A DNA stretch of 64,000 nt from Thioflexithrix psekupsensis (GTDB lineage: Bacteria > Pseudomonadota > Gammaproteobacteria > Beggiatoales > Beggiatoaceae), in assembly GCF_002149925.1 (NCBI RefSeq), contig NZ_MSLT01000018.1, positions 124,001 to 188,000 on the forward strand, written 5' to 3'. Position numbers and translations under genes: made by a program. Shown here in pieces: positions 34,084-44,021 of the stretch (positions are counted from its first letter, which is position 1; every line of letters begins with the position of its first letter). The notes under the pieces are model-generated. The model had not been told where the DNA came from and did no database searches. It worked only from the letters and a program-made list of their open reading frames with translations.

Positions 34084-34407
34084 ATGACTTTTGTAGTCAC
34101 TGATAATTGCATTCGTTGCAAATACACCGATTGTGTCGAAGTGTGTCCAGTGGATTGTTTCCACGAGGGACCCAATTTTCTGGTGATCGATCCAGAAGAG
34201 TGTATTGACTGCACTTTATGCGAGCCTGAATGTCCGGCCAAAGCCATTTTTTCTGAAGACGATTTGCCTGAAGAATTTCGTGATTTTGTGGCCTTAAATG
34301 CAGAACTCGCGCAGCAATGGCCAGTTATTACCGAACGCAAAGACCCCCTGCCCGACGCACAAGAGTGGGACGGTGTCAGTAATAAACTGCCTCACTTGGT
34401 GCGTTAG
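34084..34407 (+). CDS. fdxA: Seven-iron ferredoxin FdxA
   Basis: This 107-residue cytosolic electron carrier is of the Azotobacter ferredoxin I type. The cysteine pattern fits one [3Fe-4S] cluster (Cys9, Cys17, Cys50) and one [4Fe-4S] cluster (Cys21, Cys40, Cys43, Cys46), with extra Cys12 and Cys25 as in the family. Sequence hallmarks are [18 protein letters not shown] and [16 protein letters not shown]. The long C-terminal tail ([20 protein letters not shown]) is also typical. It has no adjacent partner; the rnf genes at the start of the window could use ferredoxin but are far away. Confidence 0.96.
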   Translation: MTFVVTDNCIRCKYTDCVEVCPVDCFHEGPNFLVIDPEECIDCTLCEPECPAKAIFSEDDLPEEFRDFVALNAELAQQWPVITERKDPLPDAQEWDGVSNKLPHLVR

Positions 34408-34519
34408 GTGTTAAGTATAAACCTGATTTAGGACGAAATAAGGGCAAACTCTGTCAAAAATCGGGCTAATAAAAGATTAAAAATGATGTGATGGATCGCG
34501 TCGTTTGTCGATTGGCTTT

Positions 34520-35263
34520 TCAGTCCCCTCTCTTAATTGGGAGGGGTAGTGGAGCGGCGGCGTTTGGGTTGTCGTTTTGAACATCAGCCGCATTGGTTTC
34601 ATCGGCGATGGGTTTAAAATCAATCACCACATTGTCTTTAAATTGAACGGTATATTGCTGTTCACCTTTCTTGTATCGGTATTCAGTTTTTCCACTTGCG
34701 TCATGTCCGAATAATTTTGGTATTCCTAAAATGGCATTTACCAATAACATATCCATTCCCAACTCAATTTTACCCGCATTAATTTTTGCTTGCATTTCAG
34801 CCTGTTGTTGTTCAATTTTTTGTTTTTCTATGTGATAAAGGCGTTCATCTTTAATCAATTGTTGTTCAAAATCAGTATCATCAATTTTTACTCCATATTC
34901 CCCATAAACACGTGTGGGGATGCTTTCTTTATAGCTGGGATAATGACGATTCGCGTACCAATTCGGGCGTTCTTCTGTAAAAAAGCGGGTGCCACTTTCA
35001 CTTGTCCATTCGTAAAGATAGGACAATTCATCAATATGGGCTGTTACTTTTTCTCCGGGCATTATTTTCAAATGGGCATTTAAATCTTGAGCGGATTTTA
35101 ATGGGCGGGTAATTGGTTTTGCATGGATGAGAATAATGTTTGACTCCCCCACATCCCAACCTTGGAAATAGCTCATTTCTGTTTCCACGCGAGATTCCGA
35201 AGCCATCACCATAGGGAATAATATAAGGTTTATAATGGCAATATAAAGTAGATTAAGTCGCAT
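34520..35263 (-). CDS. Secreted hypothetical protein
   Basis: I do not recognise a family with certainty. The 247-residue product has a signal peptide (MRLNLLYIAIINLILFPMVMA). I chose ATG 35263 because AAGGAG lies 6 nt upstream; a longer in-frame start at 35335 adds residues that do not look like a leader. A charged coiled-coil stretch (about 135-170, rich in Gln/Glu/Lys) is followed by GKIELGMDMLLVNAILGIPK, which resembles the motif of BamE/SmpA-like small domains, and YRYKKGEQQYTVQFKDN. The C-terminus is low complexity with a Pro/Leu tail. It is divergent from a large hybrid kinase gene. Confidence 0.75.
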   Translation of the reverse strand: MRLNLLYIAIINLILFPMVMASESRVETEMSYFQGWDVGESNIILIHAKPITRPLKSAQDLNAHLKIMPGEKVTAHIDELSYLYEWTSESGTRFFTEERPNWYANRHYPSYKESIPTRVYGEYGVKIDDTDFEQQLIKDERLYHIEKQKIEQQQAEMQAKINAGKIELGMDMLLVNAILGIPKLFGHDASGKTEYRYKKGEQQYTVQFKDNVVIDFKPIADETNAADVQNDNPNAAAPLPLPIKRGD

Positions 35264-35422
35264 AAATGACTCCTTAGCATGTCTCACTACAACCAATGAC
35301 AGCCAAAATAATGGCTGCAACTTCTCCTGCAACACGGGACTGATTGCGGTAAACTATTGGCAAAAAACCGTCATCGTGTTTATCGCTTGCTACGATTCAA
35401 CTAAATTTACTACAAAAACCGT

Positions 35423-38400
35423 ATGATTATCGAATCCACTTACCCGTCACTGCTCCGTTGCACCTTGATTTTGGGAGAGGTTACACCTGATTCTACTGTG
35501 GGGGACGATTCGCCGTTTGATTTTTCCTGCAAAAATTATACGGAAAATCAATTACTTGCTTATATTCATCCTGATGATCGGGCTTTTTTTCAACACCAAC
35601 TGCACCATCTGGTGACCTATGGTGCTTCTAGTTTTATGGCGCGTTTACGGGAAGGACAAGGGTATACGATTTATGGTTGGACGTTAATTGCCACCGAGTT
35701 GGCGGGGCGTTTAGAATTATTGGCCGCACCTTACCATGCCGCGCCGCCCGCCACGTGGCAATCGTCGGCGTTGTGTGAAAATATTTTTGCCGAATGCAGC
35801 CAACGCCTATTAACCACACATTCTGATTCTAACAGCGCGATCACTACCGTTTTACAACATTTACAACGCGGACTCAACAGTGACCGTAGTTTTTTATTTC
35901 AACACGACCCCGACGATACAGATACTTTTACCCGTTGCACTCACGAAGTGTATCGCCACCATTATCTCCCTTTAATTGAGCAGAAAATAGCACTCAATGA
36001 CCAATTATTTTTTCAACAATGGCGAGAAAAATTAATCCGTCATCAAATCGTTATTTGTAATGGATATGAATTAAATCCTCAAGAACAAGCCGAATTAAAA
36101 CAACATTTTCAATGTCAAAGTTTACTTTTAGCACCTTTAAAGATCATAGGAAAATGGTGTGGTTTTGTGGGGGTGGGCGTGAGTTATCCGCGAGTGTGGC
36201 AAGAAGAAGAAATTAAACTGATTCATTTATTAAGCGAAACCATTAGCCAATATTGCGAGCGGGGACATAATGAACGCCGTTGGCGCACCCAATCTCATTT
36301 ATATCAAGCCATTTTTAATAATGCCGCCGTGGCGATTGCTTTATTAAATGCTCAAGGACATTATTTGGCGTGCAATCGACAATGGTTAGATATGCTAGGT
36401 TATTCTGAAGAAGAAATGCTACAACTGACCAATTTAGACATTTGTCACCCCGATGATAAAAGCTCTGTACAAGCGCGCATGGACAGCATGTTAAAACTTC
36501 ATGCGGATAATTATCGTATTGAAAAACGCTTTATTCGTCGAGATGGGCGAGAAATTTGGGGAGATTTATTTGTTTCGGCGATCTATGACGAAAATGGACA
36601 ATTAGAATATATTATTGGCATTGTGGTCGATACCACCGAACAAAAACGATTGCAACAAGAAAGAGATCGTTTATTTAACTTATCATTAGACATGCAATGT
36701 ATTTTGGATTTTAAAGGAAAATATCACCAATTAAATCCTGCGTGGCATCGTGTATTGGGTTGGGAATTGGATGAACTAAAAGCACGCTCCGTGTTGACCC
36801 ATATTCACCCCGAAGACAAAGAAAATGCCACCACCTTTTTTCAACAATTATCGGCTGGACATCGTGTGTTAGAATTTGAAAGCCGTTATTTGTGCCGCAC
36901 GGGAGATTATCGCTGGCTGGCATGGAATGCTTACCCGTTGGTGGAAGAAGGCTACATTTACGCCATCGCCCGCGATATTACCGACCGTAAGCACACCGAA
37001 GAAGAATTGCTGCGCGCCAAAGAAGCCGCTGAACGCGCCACACAAGCCAAAAGCGAATTTTTAGCCAATATGAGCCATGAAATCCGCACGCCCATGAACG
37101 GCGTTGTGGGCATGACGGAATTATTATTAAACACTGAATTAACCCAACAACAACGCGATTATGCAGAAATTATTGCCCAATCCACGGATGCTTTACAAAC
37201 CTTGATTAATGACATTCTTGATTTTTCTAAAATTGAAGCGGGTAAATTAACTTTAGAACCTATTTTATTTGACTTTGAAAATGCGGTATTAGAAGTCACT
37301 CGTTTATTGGGATTGAGCGCGGCACAAAAGAATATTGAATTAATTGTGCGTTACGCGCCAGATGCGCCATTTTATTTAATGGGAGATGCGGGACGAATTC
37401 GACAAATTTTGACCAATTTAGTGGGTAATGCCGTGAAATTTACTCACGTGGGTTATGTGCTGATTGACGTGGATTGTCCTTTTTCGACCAAAGAAATCGC
37501 TCATATTCATGTTCGCGTTGAAGATACGGGAATTGGCATTCCACAACATCAATTAACCAGTATTTTTGAAAAATTTACCCAAGCCGATTCTTCTACCACC
37601 CGTCGTTTTGGTGGCACGGGATTAGGGTTAGCCATTTGCCAACAATTAGTGCATTTAATGGGCGGAGAATTAAGCGCGCAAAGCACAGAAGGCGAAGGCT
37701 CTGTTTTTCAATTTACCCTGCCATTACCCATTGCTAAAGTGGATGTTTTGCCACAAGATTCGCCTTTATATAGCCATTCTTCAAGCATTTTAGAAGGCGT
37801 ACATATTTTAGTGGTGGATGATAATCCTGTTAATTTAAGAGTATTGACTGAACAATTAGAACGGATGAGAGTCCGTTGCCATGCGGTTGATTCTGCGGCA
37901 AAAGCCATGTTAGCCTTGCGGCGCGCTCACAGTAATAATGATCCCTATTGGCTGGTGATTTTAGATTATTTTATGCCGGTCATGAATGGCGAAATGTTGG
38001 GTAAGGTAATTAAAGCGGATGTCGTGTTGCGCGATACTTTATTGGTGATGCTTTCTTCTGCGGGAACACAACAGGACAGTAAATATTTACAACAAATTGG
38101 TTTCTCTGCGCATTTATGCAAACCATTACCGCAGCGACAATTGCAAAAAACATTAGTAGCATTACGCCATTCGAGTAATAATCGTTTGCCGCGTGAATTA
38201 ATCACTATGGACAGTCTGATTGGTTTGCCCATTCGGATGCACAAAATGCGGGAAATTCATGATTATCGCGGTACACGAGTTTTATTAGTGGAAGACAACG
38301 AAGTCAATCGCATGGTGGCCAGCATGATGTTACACGAATTGGGTTGTGTCGTCACTGAAGCGATAGACGGGCAGGAAGCCGTAGATTATTTGCTCAAAGA

Positions 38401-39601
38401 ATATTACGATGTGGTGTTTATGGATGTGCAAATGCCTAATTTAGATGGATTTGCTGCCACTAAAATCATTCGTGAACATGAGCAGCGCAAAGGAGGGCGG
38501 CCGGCGTTGATTATCGCCATGACCGCTAATGCCATGCAAGGCGATGCGGAGCGGTGTTTGGCGCAAGGCATGAATGACTACATTGCCAAGCCGATCAATT
38601 TGGATCGCTTATCCGCTATTTTACGTAAACATTTAGAACCTGAATCAATTCCACAGCCTCAAGCTACTGATAATCAAGAAGAAACTGAACATAAAACATT
38701 TTTACCGTCCACAGAATCTAATCGTACTCCCCACCGTGTTTTGTTAGTAGAAGACAATCAAGTGAATTGTTTAGTCGCGGTTAGCATGTTACAAGCTTTA
38801 TCTTGTCAAGTGGATGTGGTGGAGGATGGATTACAAGCGGTTAATGTGTGCCGTAATCGACACTACGATTTGATTTTTATGGACATTCAAATGCCCGTCA
38901 TGGACGGAGTCACCGCCACGTTGCACATTCGAGAGCAAGAAGGCTCAACTCGTCATACTCCAATTGTTGCGCTGACCGCCAATACGTTACCGGCGGATTT
39001 AAAACGTTATCGTGAAGCGGGATTGGATGATTGTGTGGGAAAGCCCGTGACGGTAGAGCGATTACGTCGGGTATTGGCGCGTTTTTCTCCCATTCCTCAA
39101 GAAAATGAACCCACTCAACGCACCACACCTTCTGCCAATAATTCCCAACCACCTATTGAAACAATTGAGAAAGAATTAGCCACAGAATTAACGACAGAAA
39201 CGCGGGCTTCTGTGTTTCCACCCGATATTGAAGCGCGAATTAAGCCGCTCAATACTTTTAGTCAAAATCAAGCGGTTTCTATCTGCATGAAAAATTTGCA
39301 AATTTTAGAAAAATTATTAGCCCAATTCAAAAAAGATACCGCAAAACAAATGGAAAAATTCCAAGCCGCAATTGCCGATAATAACCTAGAAACCGCAGAA
39401 CGCATTGCGCATTCTTTAAAAGGCAGTTCTCGCAGTATTGGTGCAGATCGTTTAGGAGAATTGGCTTTTATTGCAGAACAATCCATTCGAGAACAAAACG
39501 GAGAATCTTTACAAAATTATTTATCTTGGTTTGAATATGAATTTCAACAATTATTAGCCGAATGGGAACATATCAATTGGGCTGAACTGTTAAAAAAATA
39601 A
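35423..39601 (+). CDS. Hybrid sensor kinase with GAF, PAS, three receivers and HPt (BarA-like)
   Basis: The 1392-residue cytoplasmic phosphorelay protein contains, in order, a PAS-like segment (about 40-105), a GAF domain (about 118-275), two PAS domains (about 290-410 and 418-530), and HisKA with MSHEIRTPMNGVVGM (His near 551). HATPase (about 650-770) has GGTGLGLAI. Three receivers follow: about 792-910 (phospho-Asp in VILDYFMPVMNG), 950-1070 (FMDVQMPNLDG) and 1104-1220 (FMDIQMPVMDG). A C-terminal HPt domain has AHSLKGSSRSIG (His near 1330). The final output regulator is not encoded next to it. Three receivers in one protein suggest branching or phosphate-sink control. Signal unknown. Confidence 0.93.
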   Translation: MIIESTYPSLLRCTLILGEVTPDSTVGDDSPFDFSCKNYTENQLLAYIHPDDRAFFQHQLHHLVTYGASSFMARLREGQGYTIYGWTLIATELAGRLELLAAPYHAAPPATWQSSALCENIFAECSQRLLTTHSDSNSAITTVLQHLQRGLNSDRSFLFQHDPDDTDTFTRCTHEVYRHHYLPLIEQKIALNDQLFFQQWREKLIRHQIVICNGYELNPQEQAELKQHFQCQSLLLAPLKIIGKWCGFVGVGVSYPRVWQEEEIKLIHLLSETISQYCERGHNERRWRTQSHLYQAIFNNAAVAIALLNAQGHYLACNRQWLDMLGYSEEEMLQLTNLDICHPDDKSSVQARMDSMLKLHADNYRIEKRFIRRDGREIWGDLFVSAIYDENGQLEYIIGIVVDTTEQKRLQQERDRLFNLSLDMQCILDFKGKYHQLNPAWHRVLGWELDELKARSVLTHIHPEDKENATTFFQQLSAGHRVLEFESRYLCRTGDYRWLAWNAYPLVEEGYIYAIARDITDRKHTEEELLRAKEAAERATQAKSEFLANMSHEIRTPMNGVVGMTELLLNTELTQQQRDYAEIIAQSTDALQTLINDILDFSKIEAGKLTLEPILFDFENAVLEVTRLLGLSAAQKNIELIVRYAPDAPFYLMGDAGRIRQILTNLVGNAVKFTHVGYVLIDVDCPFSTKEIAHIHVRVEDTGIGIPQHQLTSIFEKFTQADSSTTRRFGGTGLGLAICQQLVHLMGGELSAQSTEGEGSVFQFTLPLPIAKVDVLPQDSPLYSHSSSILEGVHILVVDDNPVNLRVLTEQLERMRVRCHAVDSAAKAMLALRRAHSNNDPYWLVILDYFMPVMNGEMLGKVIKADVVLRDTLLVMLSSAGTQQDSKYLQQIGFSAHLCKPLPQRQLQKTLVALRHSSNNRLPRELITMDSLIGLPIRMHKMREIHDYRGTRVLLVEDNEVNRMVASMMLHELGCVVTEAIDGQEAVDYLLKEYYDVVFMDVQMPNLDGFAATKIIREHEQRKGGRPALIIAMTANAMQGDAERCLAQGMNDYIAKPINLDRLSAILRKHLEPESIPQPQATDNQEETEHKTFLPSTESNRTPHRVLLVEDNQVNCLVAVSMLQALSCQVDVVEDGLQAVNVCRNRHYDLIFMDIQMPVMDGVTATLHIREQEGSTRHTPIVALTANTLPADLKRYREAGLDDCVGKPVTVERLRRVLARFSPIPQENEPTQRTTPSANNSQPPIETIEKELATELTTETRASVFPPDIEARIKPLNTFSQNQAVSICMKNLQILEKLLAQFKKDTAKQMEKFQAAIADNNLETAERIAHSLKGSSRSIGADRLGELAFIAEQSIREQNGESLQNYLSWFEYEFQQLLAEWEHINWAELLKK

Positions 39602-39647
39602 CACCATTTTTTCTTTTTAATAAAACCTAAAGACTGTTGAATTAACC

Positions 39648-41873
39648 GTGCGAATCTCCATTTTATTTTCAACATTATTGACCTTTTCTTTACAGACTCC
39701 ATTCAGTATGGCTAATGTATTTGAAACGGGAGCATATTGTCGTCCTTTAGACAGTTTTATGCCCATTGCGCCGCAAGTTGATCCACTTGATGATCCAGAA
39801 TCGACTCAAATTTATGCTGATGATGTATTAATTCAAGAACATGAAGGCATTTCTACTTTTCGCGGCAATGTGATTTTGCAACGTTTTGGACAATTATTAA
39901 CGGCTAATACGGTCGTTTATGCACGTGATTTAGACACGGCTGATGCGGAAAATGATTTTACTTATTGGTCGGATCAATTCGTGGTGTCAGGTGAACAATT
40001 ACAATTGCGTCCTTACGATCAAGGGGAAATGCACCGCGCCCATTATTGGTTGCCTGCTTATCGTGGCCGCGGTTTTGCGGAGACCGTGTACCAAGACAGC
40101 ACCACGCAAGCGCGGCTTTTTGACAGCAGTTACACCACCTGCGATCCCCAACGAGAAGTCTGGACATTAAAAGCCAAAGAAAGCCGTTTAGATTTAAAAG
40201 AAAATGTAGGTTATTCTAAAAATGTCACGTTACGTTTTTTCAATATTCCTGTTTTTTATACGCCTTATTTAAGTTACCCTTTAACCAGTGATCGCAAAAC
40301 AGGTTTTCTAGCTCCTAATTTTGGTTCTTCTAACGAAGTGGGGACTGAATTTAGCATTCCTTTTTATTGGAATTTAAACCCCAGTTATGATTTAACATTA
40401 ACGCCGCGTTTAATGTCTCGACGGGGGTTGTTAATGAAGGGGGAATTTCGTTATTTAACCGATAGCATGGAAGGATCTATTAAAGCAGAATATTTGCCTC
40501 ATGATCGTGTCAGCAGTGAAGATCGTAAGTTACTTTCTTTGCGCAATCAAGGCACCTTATGGCAAGGCAGTCCTTGGTACACAGATTTGGTTTATGATTA
40601 TACTTCAGATGAGCGTTATTTTGAAGAATTAGGCTATAATTTAACCGCAGCCAGCACCACCCATTTAGAACAACGGGGCGATCTTTATTATATGGGTTAT
40701 GGTTGGTTGGGGTTATTGCGCTTGCAACGTTTTCAAACTTTAGATCGCAATCCATTAGCCCGTCCTTATGGGCGTTTACCCCAGCTGTTGTTACAAACTA
40801 AATTACCTGAATTTAATCGTCAATTTAACATTGCAGCCCATGTGGAATTAGCGCGTTTTGATCGAGATATAGAAATTCAGCCTGATGTCACTGGCAATCG
40901 TGCGGATATAAAATTGGCATTAAGTTATCCATGGCGTAATGCCAGTGGTTTTTTTGTGCCGCAATTATCCGCACGTTACACCCATTATTCGCTGGATAAT
41001 GAAAGAAACCCTGAGCAAACTACGGAAAGTCGTTTGCTCTACACCTTTAGTACCGATGCAGGTTTATTTTTTGAGCGAGAACAAACTTTATTTAATCATG
41101 CGCTATTACACACTTTAGAACCTAGAATTTATTATCGCTACACCCCATTTAAAGAACAGAGCGAATTGCCCATATTTGACACTGCGGAATATGATCTCAG
41201 TTTTGGGCAATTATTCCGTGATAATCGCTACAGTGGCGCGGATCGAATTGATGACGGTCATCAAATTACGCTTGCCCTTAGTTCTCGCTTATTAGACGCG
41301 CAAACAGGACAGGATTATGTGCGTGCCAGTTTGGGAGAAATATTTTACTTAAATGATCCAAAAGTCACTTTGCCAGGCATTCCTATTTTAACAGATTCCT
41401 CGTCGAGTACCGTGGCTGAATTATCGGCGCAATTATCTCGTTATTGGAGTGCATCAGGCAGTGTGCGTTGGAATCGGTATGATGAAAATTTGGAATATAG
41501 CGTGTGGCGATTGCGTTACAAGCGGGATCAGGCGCATTTATTCAATGTCGCCTACCGTTTTCGCCAATCCACAGGCTTAGAACAAACCGATGTATCTGGA
41601 TATTGGCCGCTGGCTTCTTCACGTTGGCGCGTTATTGGCCGTTGGAATTATTCTTTGCGAGATCGTAAAGATATTGAATTATTCGCAGGCTTAGAATATG
41701 AAAGTTGTTGTTGGGCGATGCGTGGAATTGTTCGGCGTTATTTAACCAATATAGAAGGGGATCATTTAAATGGTATTTTCTTTCAAATTGAGTTAAAAGG
41801 ATTAGGCGGACTTGGACGTAAAGCTGAAGCCTTATTAGAAACCACAATCCCTGGTTTTGAAGATCGGTTTTAA
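39648..41873 (+). CDS. lptD: LPS assembly outer-membrane protein LptD
   Basis: LptD with LptE inserts lipopolysaccharide into the outer leaflet. The 741-residue product has a signal peptide and an OstA/LptA-like N-terminal domain (YADDVLIQEHEGISTFRGNV..., about 53-150). The beta-barrel has SRLDLKENVGYSKNVTLRF, PVFYTPYLSYPLTSDRKTGF and GLEYESCCWAMRGIVRRY. Cys31, Cys165, Cys687 and Cys688 match the positions of the two disulfides needed for E. coli LptD maturation. The start is GTG at 39648 with no strong ribosome binding site. It follows a kinase gene; surA, a common neighbour, is absent. Confidence 0.95.
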   Translation: MRISILFSTLLTFSLQTPFSMANVFETGAYCRPLDSFMPIAPQVDPLDDPESTQIYADDVLIQEHEGISTFRGNVILQRFGQLLTANTVVYARDLDTADAENDFTYWSDQFVVSGEQLQLRPYDQGEMHRAHYWLPAYRGRGFAETVYQDSTTQARLFDSSYTTCDPQREVWTLKAKESRLDLKENVGYSKNVTLRFFNIPVFYTPYLSYPLTSDRKTGFLAPNFGSSNEVGTEFSIPFYWNLNPSYDLTLTPRLMSRRGLLMKGEFRYLTDSMEGSIKAEYLPHDRVSSEDRKLLSLRNQGTLWQGSPWYTDLVYDYTSDERYFEELGYNLTAASTTHLEQRGDLYYMGYGWLGLLRLQRFQTLDRNPLARPYGRLPQLLLQTKLPEFNRQFNIAAHVELARFDRDIEIQPDVTGNRADIKLALSYPWRNASGFFVPQLSARYTHYSLDNERNPEQTTESRLLYTFSTDAGLFFEREQTLFNHALLHTLEPRIYYRYTPFKEQSELPIFDTAEYDLSFGQLFRDNRYSGADRIDDGHQITLALSSRLLDAQTGQDYVRASLGEIFYLNDPKVTLPGIPILTDSSSSTVAELSAQLSRYWSASGSVRWNRYDENLEYSVWRLRYKRDQAHLFNVAYRFRQSTGLEQTDVSGYWPLASSRWRVIGRWNYSLRDRKDIELFAGLEYESCCWAMRGIVRRYLTNIEGDHLNGIFFQIELKGLGGLGRKAEALLETTIPGFEDRF

Positions 41874-41915
41874 TGGGATTATTTTAAATCATTCTTAATT
41901 TTAACGAGGTGAAAC

Positions 41916-42191
41916 ATGTTGACGATGAAACATTTAGGTATTGCAGTACTTGCTTTATTGATCGTGGGTTGTAATTCTGATAAAGAAGGAAGTAAAACTG
42001 AGGCTCCGGCGCAACCCGCCACCACCGCAGTGACTCCGCCACCACCTGCACCACCTGCACCACCCGCAGAAGAAAATACTGCAAGTGAGACAAACGAAGC
42101 GGCCGCAGGTGCGAGTACTGATGCACCGACTCCACCTACAGAAGCCTCTGGAACCACGCCAGAAGCGGCACCTGGAACTGCCCCTAAATAG
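41916..42191 (+). CDS. Small low-complexity lipoprotein
   Basis: The 91-residue precursor has a lipoprotein signal (LGIAVLALLIVGC) and a mature part made almost only of Pro, Ala, Thr, Glu and Ser, probably disordered. GAGGTG precedes the ATG. The leader is clearly related to that of the next gene at 42368, so the two are likely paralogous at the N-terminus. A short Lys/Asp/Glu stretch follows the lipidated Cys. No function can be assigned; it lies 42 nt after lptD and may be co-transcribed, then closed by a terminator. Confidence 0.75.
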   Translation: MLTMKHLGIAVLALLIVGCNSDKEGSKTEAPAQPATTAVTPPPPAPPAPPAEENTASETNEAAAGASTDAPTPPTEASGTTPEAAPGTAPK

Positions 42192-42261
42192 CTCGACTGA
42201 AACAACACAGAGTAATATGTGTGATAAAAGTATAGCTGACGTATCATAAAAAGTTGTTTAA

Positions 42262-42294
42262 CACACAGTCATGTATTTTTTTCATGGCTGTGTG
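42262..42294 (+). terminator. Terminator between the two lipoprotein genes
   Basis: CACACAGTCATG (42262-42273) pairs with CATGGCTGTGTG (42283-42294) with one G-T wobble, and is followed by GTTTGATTTTTT. Confidence 0.8.
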
Positions 42295-42367
42295 GTTTGA
42301 TTTTTTGTGCTTTGTTAGCTCTATTTTCTTTTTCACGGTAACAAATGAGCCAATGAGGTAAAAAATT

Positions 42368-43198
42368 TTGATAATCAGATATTTAGGTGTTGGGTTACTT
42401 GCTTTATTGATTGCTGGATGTGGTGGAGGCAATGAGTCAAAATCAGCCCAGATTTCTACACAATCCAGTGGCACTGTGAATCGAGATGCGCCTGTGTCCG
42501 AATCTGAACCTGTAAAAGAAAATACAGAAAGTGAAGCCCCTGCTGATACTGACACCAGCGCACCCGTTGTTTCTACAGAAGCATCTGCGTCCACACCAGA
42601 GGCAACGTCAGAAACAGCACCAGAAGCAGCACCAGAGACAGCGTCAGAAGCCACGCCAGATAACGCAGCCGAAACGACAGAAACAATATCAACAGCCGAT
42701 TCTGCGCCCGCGGCTGCCACAGAAACGCCAGTTCCACCTGTCTCTGAAACTGAAGCAGTACCATCTGCCGAAACTGAGGTTGTAGAAGATACTGTGACAG
42801 AACCCGCACCTGTCATCAAAGCCAATCAACTGCCCATTACACTAAAATACTATGATGTGTTCACTGCCAATCAAGTGATTGCATTAACCATTCAATTACG
42901 CAACATATTAGAGAAAAATATCAGTGAATTTGACGGTGAATTGGAAATTAAAGATAATAACGGTCAATCTTTAGCCCGTTTAATGTTGCAATCCAATGAT
43001 ATTCAAGGCCTGCGTAACGTCGCCAGCCGCTATCAATTGGCACAAAACGCGGAAAAAACATGGGGAGTTTCCATTGCTAAAAGCCAATTTGACGCGCTAT
43101 ATCAACATTTGGCCAGCAATCGTTCTTTAAACGAATTGCAGGCACAATTCAGCGTGACTTATGTCCGTTATAGCGATGGTACGGAAGTTAAGTTTTAA
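42368..43198 (+). CDS. Lipoprotein with long acidic Pro/Thr/Ala linker and C-terminal domain
   Basis: The 276-residue precursor starts at TTG (42368), with a GAGG site upstream, and has the lipobox LIAGC. A long Thr/Ala/Glu/Pro repetitive linker (about 20-150; many SETAPEAA-type units) leads to a folded C-terminal domain (about 155-276) with LKYYDVFTANQVIALTIQLR, ELEIKDNNGQSLARLM and QFSVTYVRYSDGTEVKF. I do not recognise that domain. The linker could span the periplasm or the cell wall. It has a separate terminator before and a bidirectional terminator after it. The leader resembles that of the neighbouring small lipoprotein. Confidence 0.82.
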   Translation: MIIRYLGVGLLALLIAGCGGGNESKSAQISTQSSGTVNRDAPVSESEPVKENTESEAPADTDTSAPVVSTEASASTPEATSETAPEAAPETASEATPDNAAETTETISTADSAPAAATETPVPPVSETEAVPSAETEVVEDTVTEPAPVIKANQLPITLKYYDVFTANQVIALTIQLRNILEKNISEFDGELEIKDNNGQSLARLMLQSNDIQGLRNVASRYQLAQNAEKTWGVSIAKSQFDALYQHLASNRSLNELQAQFSVTYVRYSDGTEVKF

Positions 43199-43214
43199 TT
43201 TTTATTTCCTGCTC

Positions 43215-43245
43215 AATAACACGGCACTTTAATTGCCGTGTTATT
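43215..43245 (+). terminator. Bidirectional terminator between lipoprotein gene and trmJ
   Basis: AATAACACGGCA (43215-43226) pairs perfectly with TGCCGTGTTATT (43234-43245) across a 7-nt loop, followed by TTTTTATTTTTT. It overlaps the last codons of trmJ on the other strand. Confidence 0.92.
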
Positions 43246-43978
43246 TTTTATTTTTTATGGCCGTCAAAATGCCCCGTAAAATATTCACTTCATTAATATT
43301 GGGTTGAGCGCGATGAAATAAACGCTGTAAACGACGCATTAATTGCTTAGGTTGTTGCGCATCTAAAAAACCAATATCAATTAATGTTTGCTCTAAATGC
43401 GCATAAAACAAATTCATTGCTTCAGCAGTGGCAGGCGCATCTAATGGATCAGATAAAGACAGCGTATTGTTTGCTGAAATTTGCGTTAAGGCTTGCACCC
43501 GCAATTCATAACATAATACTTGCACTGCGGCTGCTAAATTTAAAGAGCTATATTGTTCATCCGTAGGAATTTGTACCCAATAATGACATAATGCTAATTC
43601 TTCATTCGTTAATCCCGAATGTTCTCGCCCAAATACTAAAGAAACAGAAAAAGAATGTTTAAAAATTTCCTCAGCAGTTTCTCTCGGCGTGCGCATAGGC
43701 CACGCTAAAGAACGGGAACGCGCACTGGTGCCAAAAACAATTTGACTGTCCGCAATCGCACTTTTTAAATCAGGATAACAACAGACCGATTGTAAAACAT
43801 CAACAGCCCCAGAAGCGCGAGCGGTGGCTTCGGCTGAGGGAAATGGAGCTTCGGGCGCGACCAAAATGAGTTGAGATAATCCCATATTTTTCATCGCCCT
43901 AGCTGTAGCACCGATATTTCCTGAGTGAGTAGTACCAACTAAAATAATCTTAATTTGTTTTAACCGTTCAAGCGACAA
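43241..43978 (-). CDS. trmJ: tRNA (Cm32/Um32) 2'-O-methyltransferase TrmJ
   Basis: TrmJ is a SPOUT methyltransferase that modifies position 32 of tRNAs. The product of about 245 residues has the N-terminal IIVLG-like strand (IKIILVGTTHSGNIGATARA) with the conserved Asn, the middle VSLVFGREHSGLTNEE, and the knot segment IPTDEQYSSLNLAAAVQVL. The C-terminal helical tail matches TrmJ. I place the start at TTG 43978, nine nt after AGGAG; an ATG at 43987 directly abuts that site and is less likely. The related TrmH/RlmB proteins lack this C-terminal region. Confidence 0.92.
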   Translation of the reverse strand: MSLERLKQIKIILVGTTHSGNIGATARAMKNMGLSQLILVAPEAPFPSAEATARASGAVDVLQSVCCYPDLKSAIADSQIVFGTSARSRSLAWPMRTPRETAEEIFKHSFSVSLVFGREHSGLTNEELALCHYWVQIPTDEQYSSLNLAAAVQVLCYELRVQALTQISANNTLSLSDPLDAPATAEAMNLFYAHLEQTLIDIGFLDAQQPKQLMRRLQRLFHRAQPNINEVNILRGILTAIKNKK

Positions 43979-44021
43979 TGTAAACATCTCCTTTGTTTTA
44001 TTTTTTAATAAAAATCAAATC

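Noticed and set aside
37966-38244. Antisense frame inside the hybrid kinase gene
   Set aside because: No ribosome binding site, and it lies fully within well-supported receiver-domain coding sequence.
42244-42825. 193-codon Val/Ser-rich frame antisense to the lipoprotein genes
   Set aside because: It is the reverse reading of the Thr/Ala/Glu linker and contains the terminator region; no start signal.
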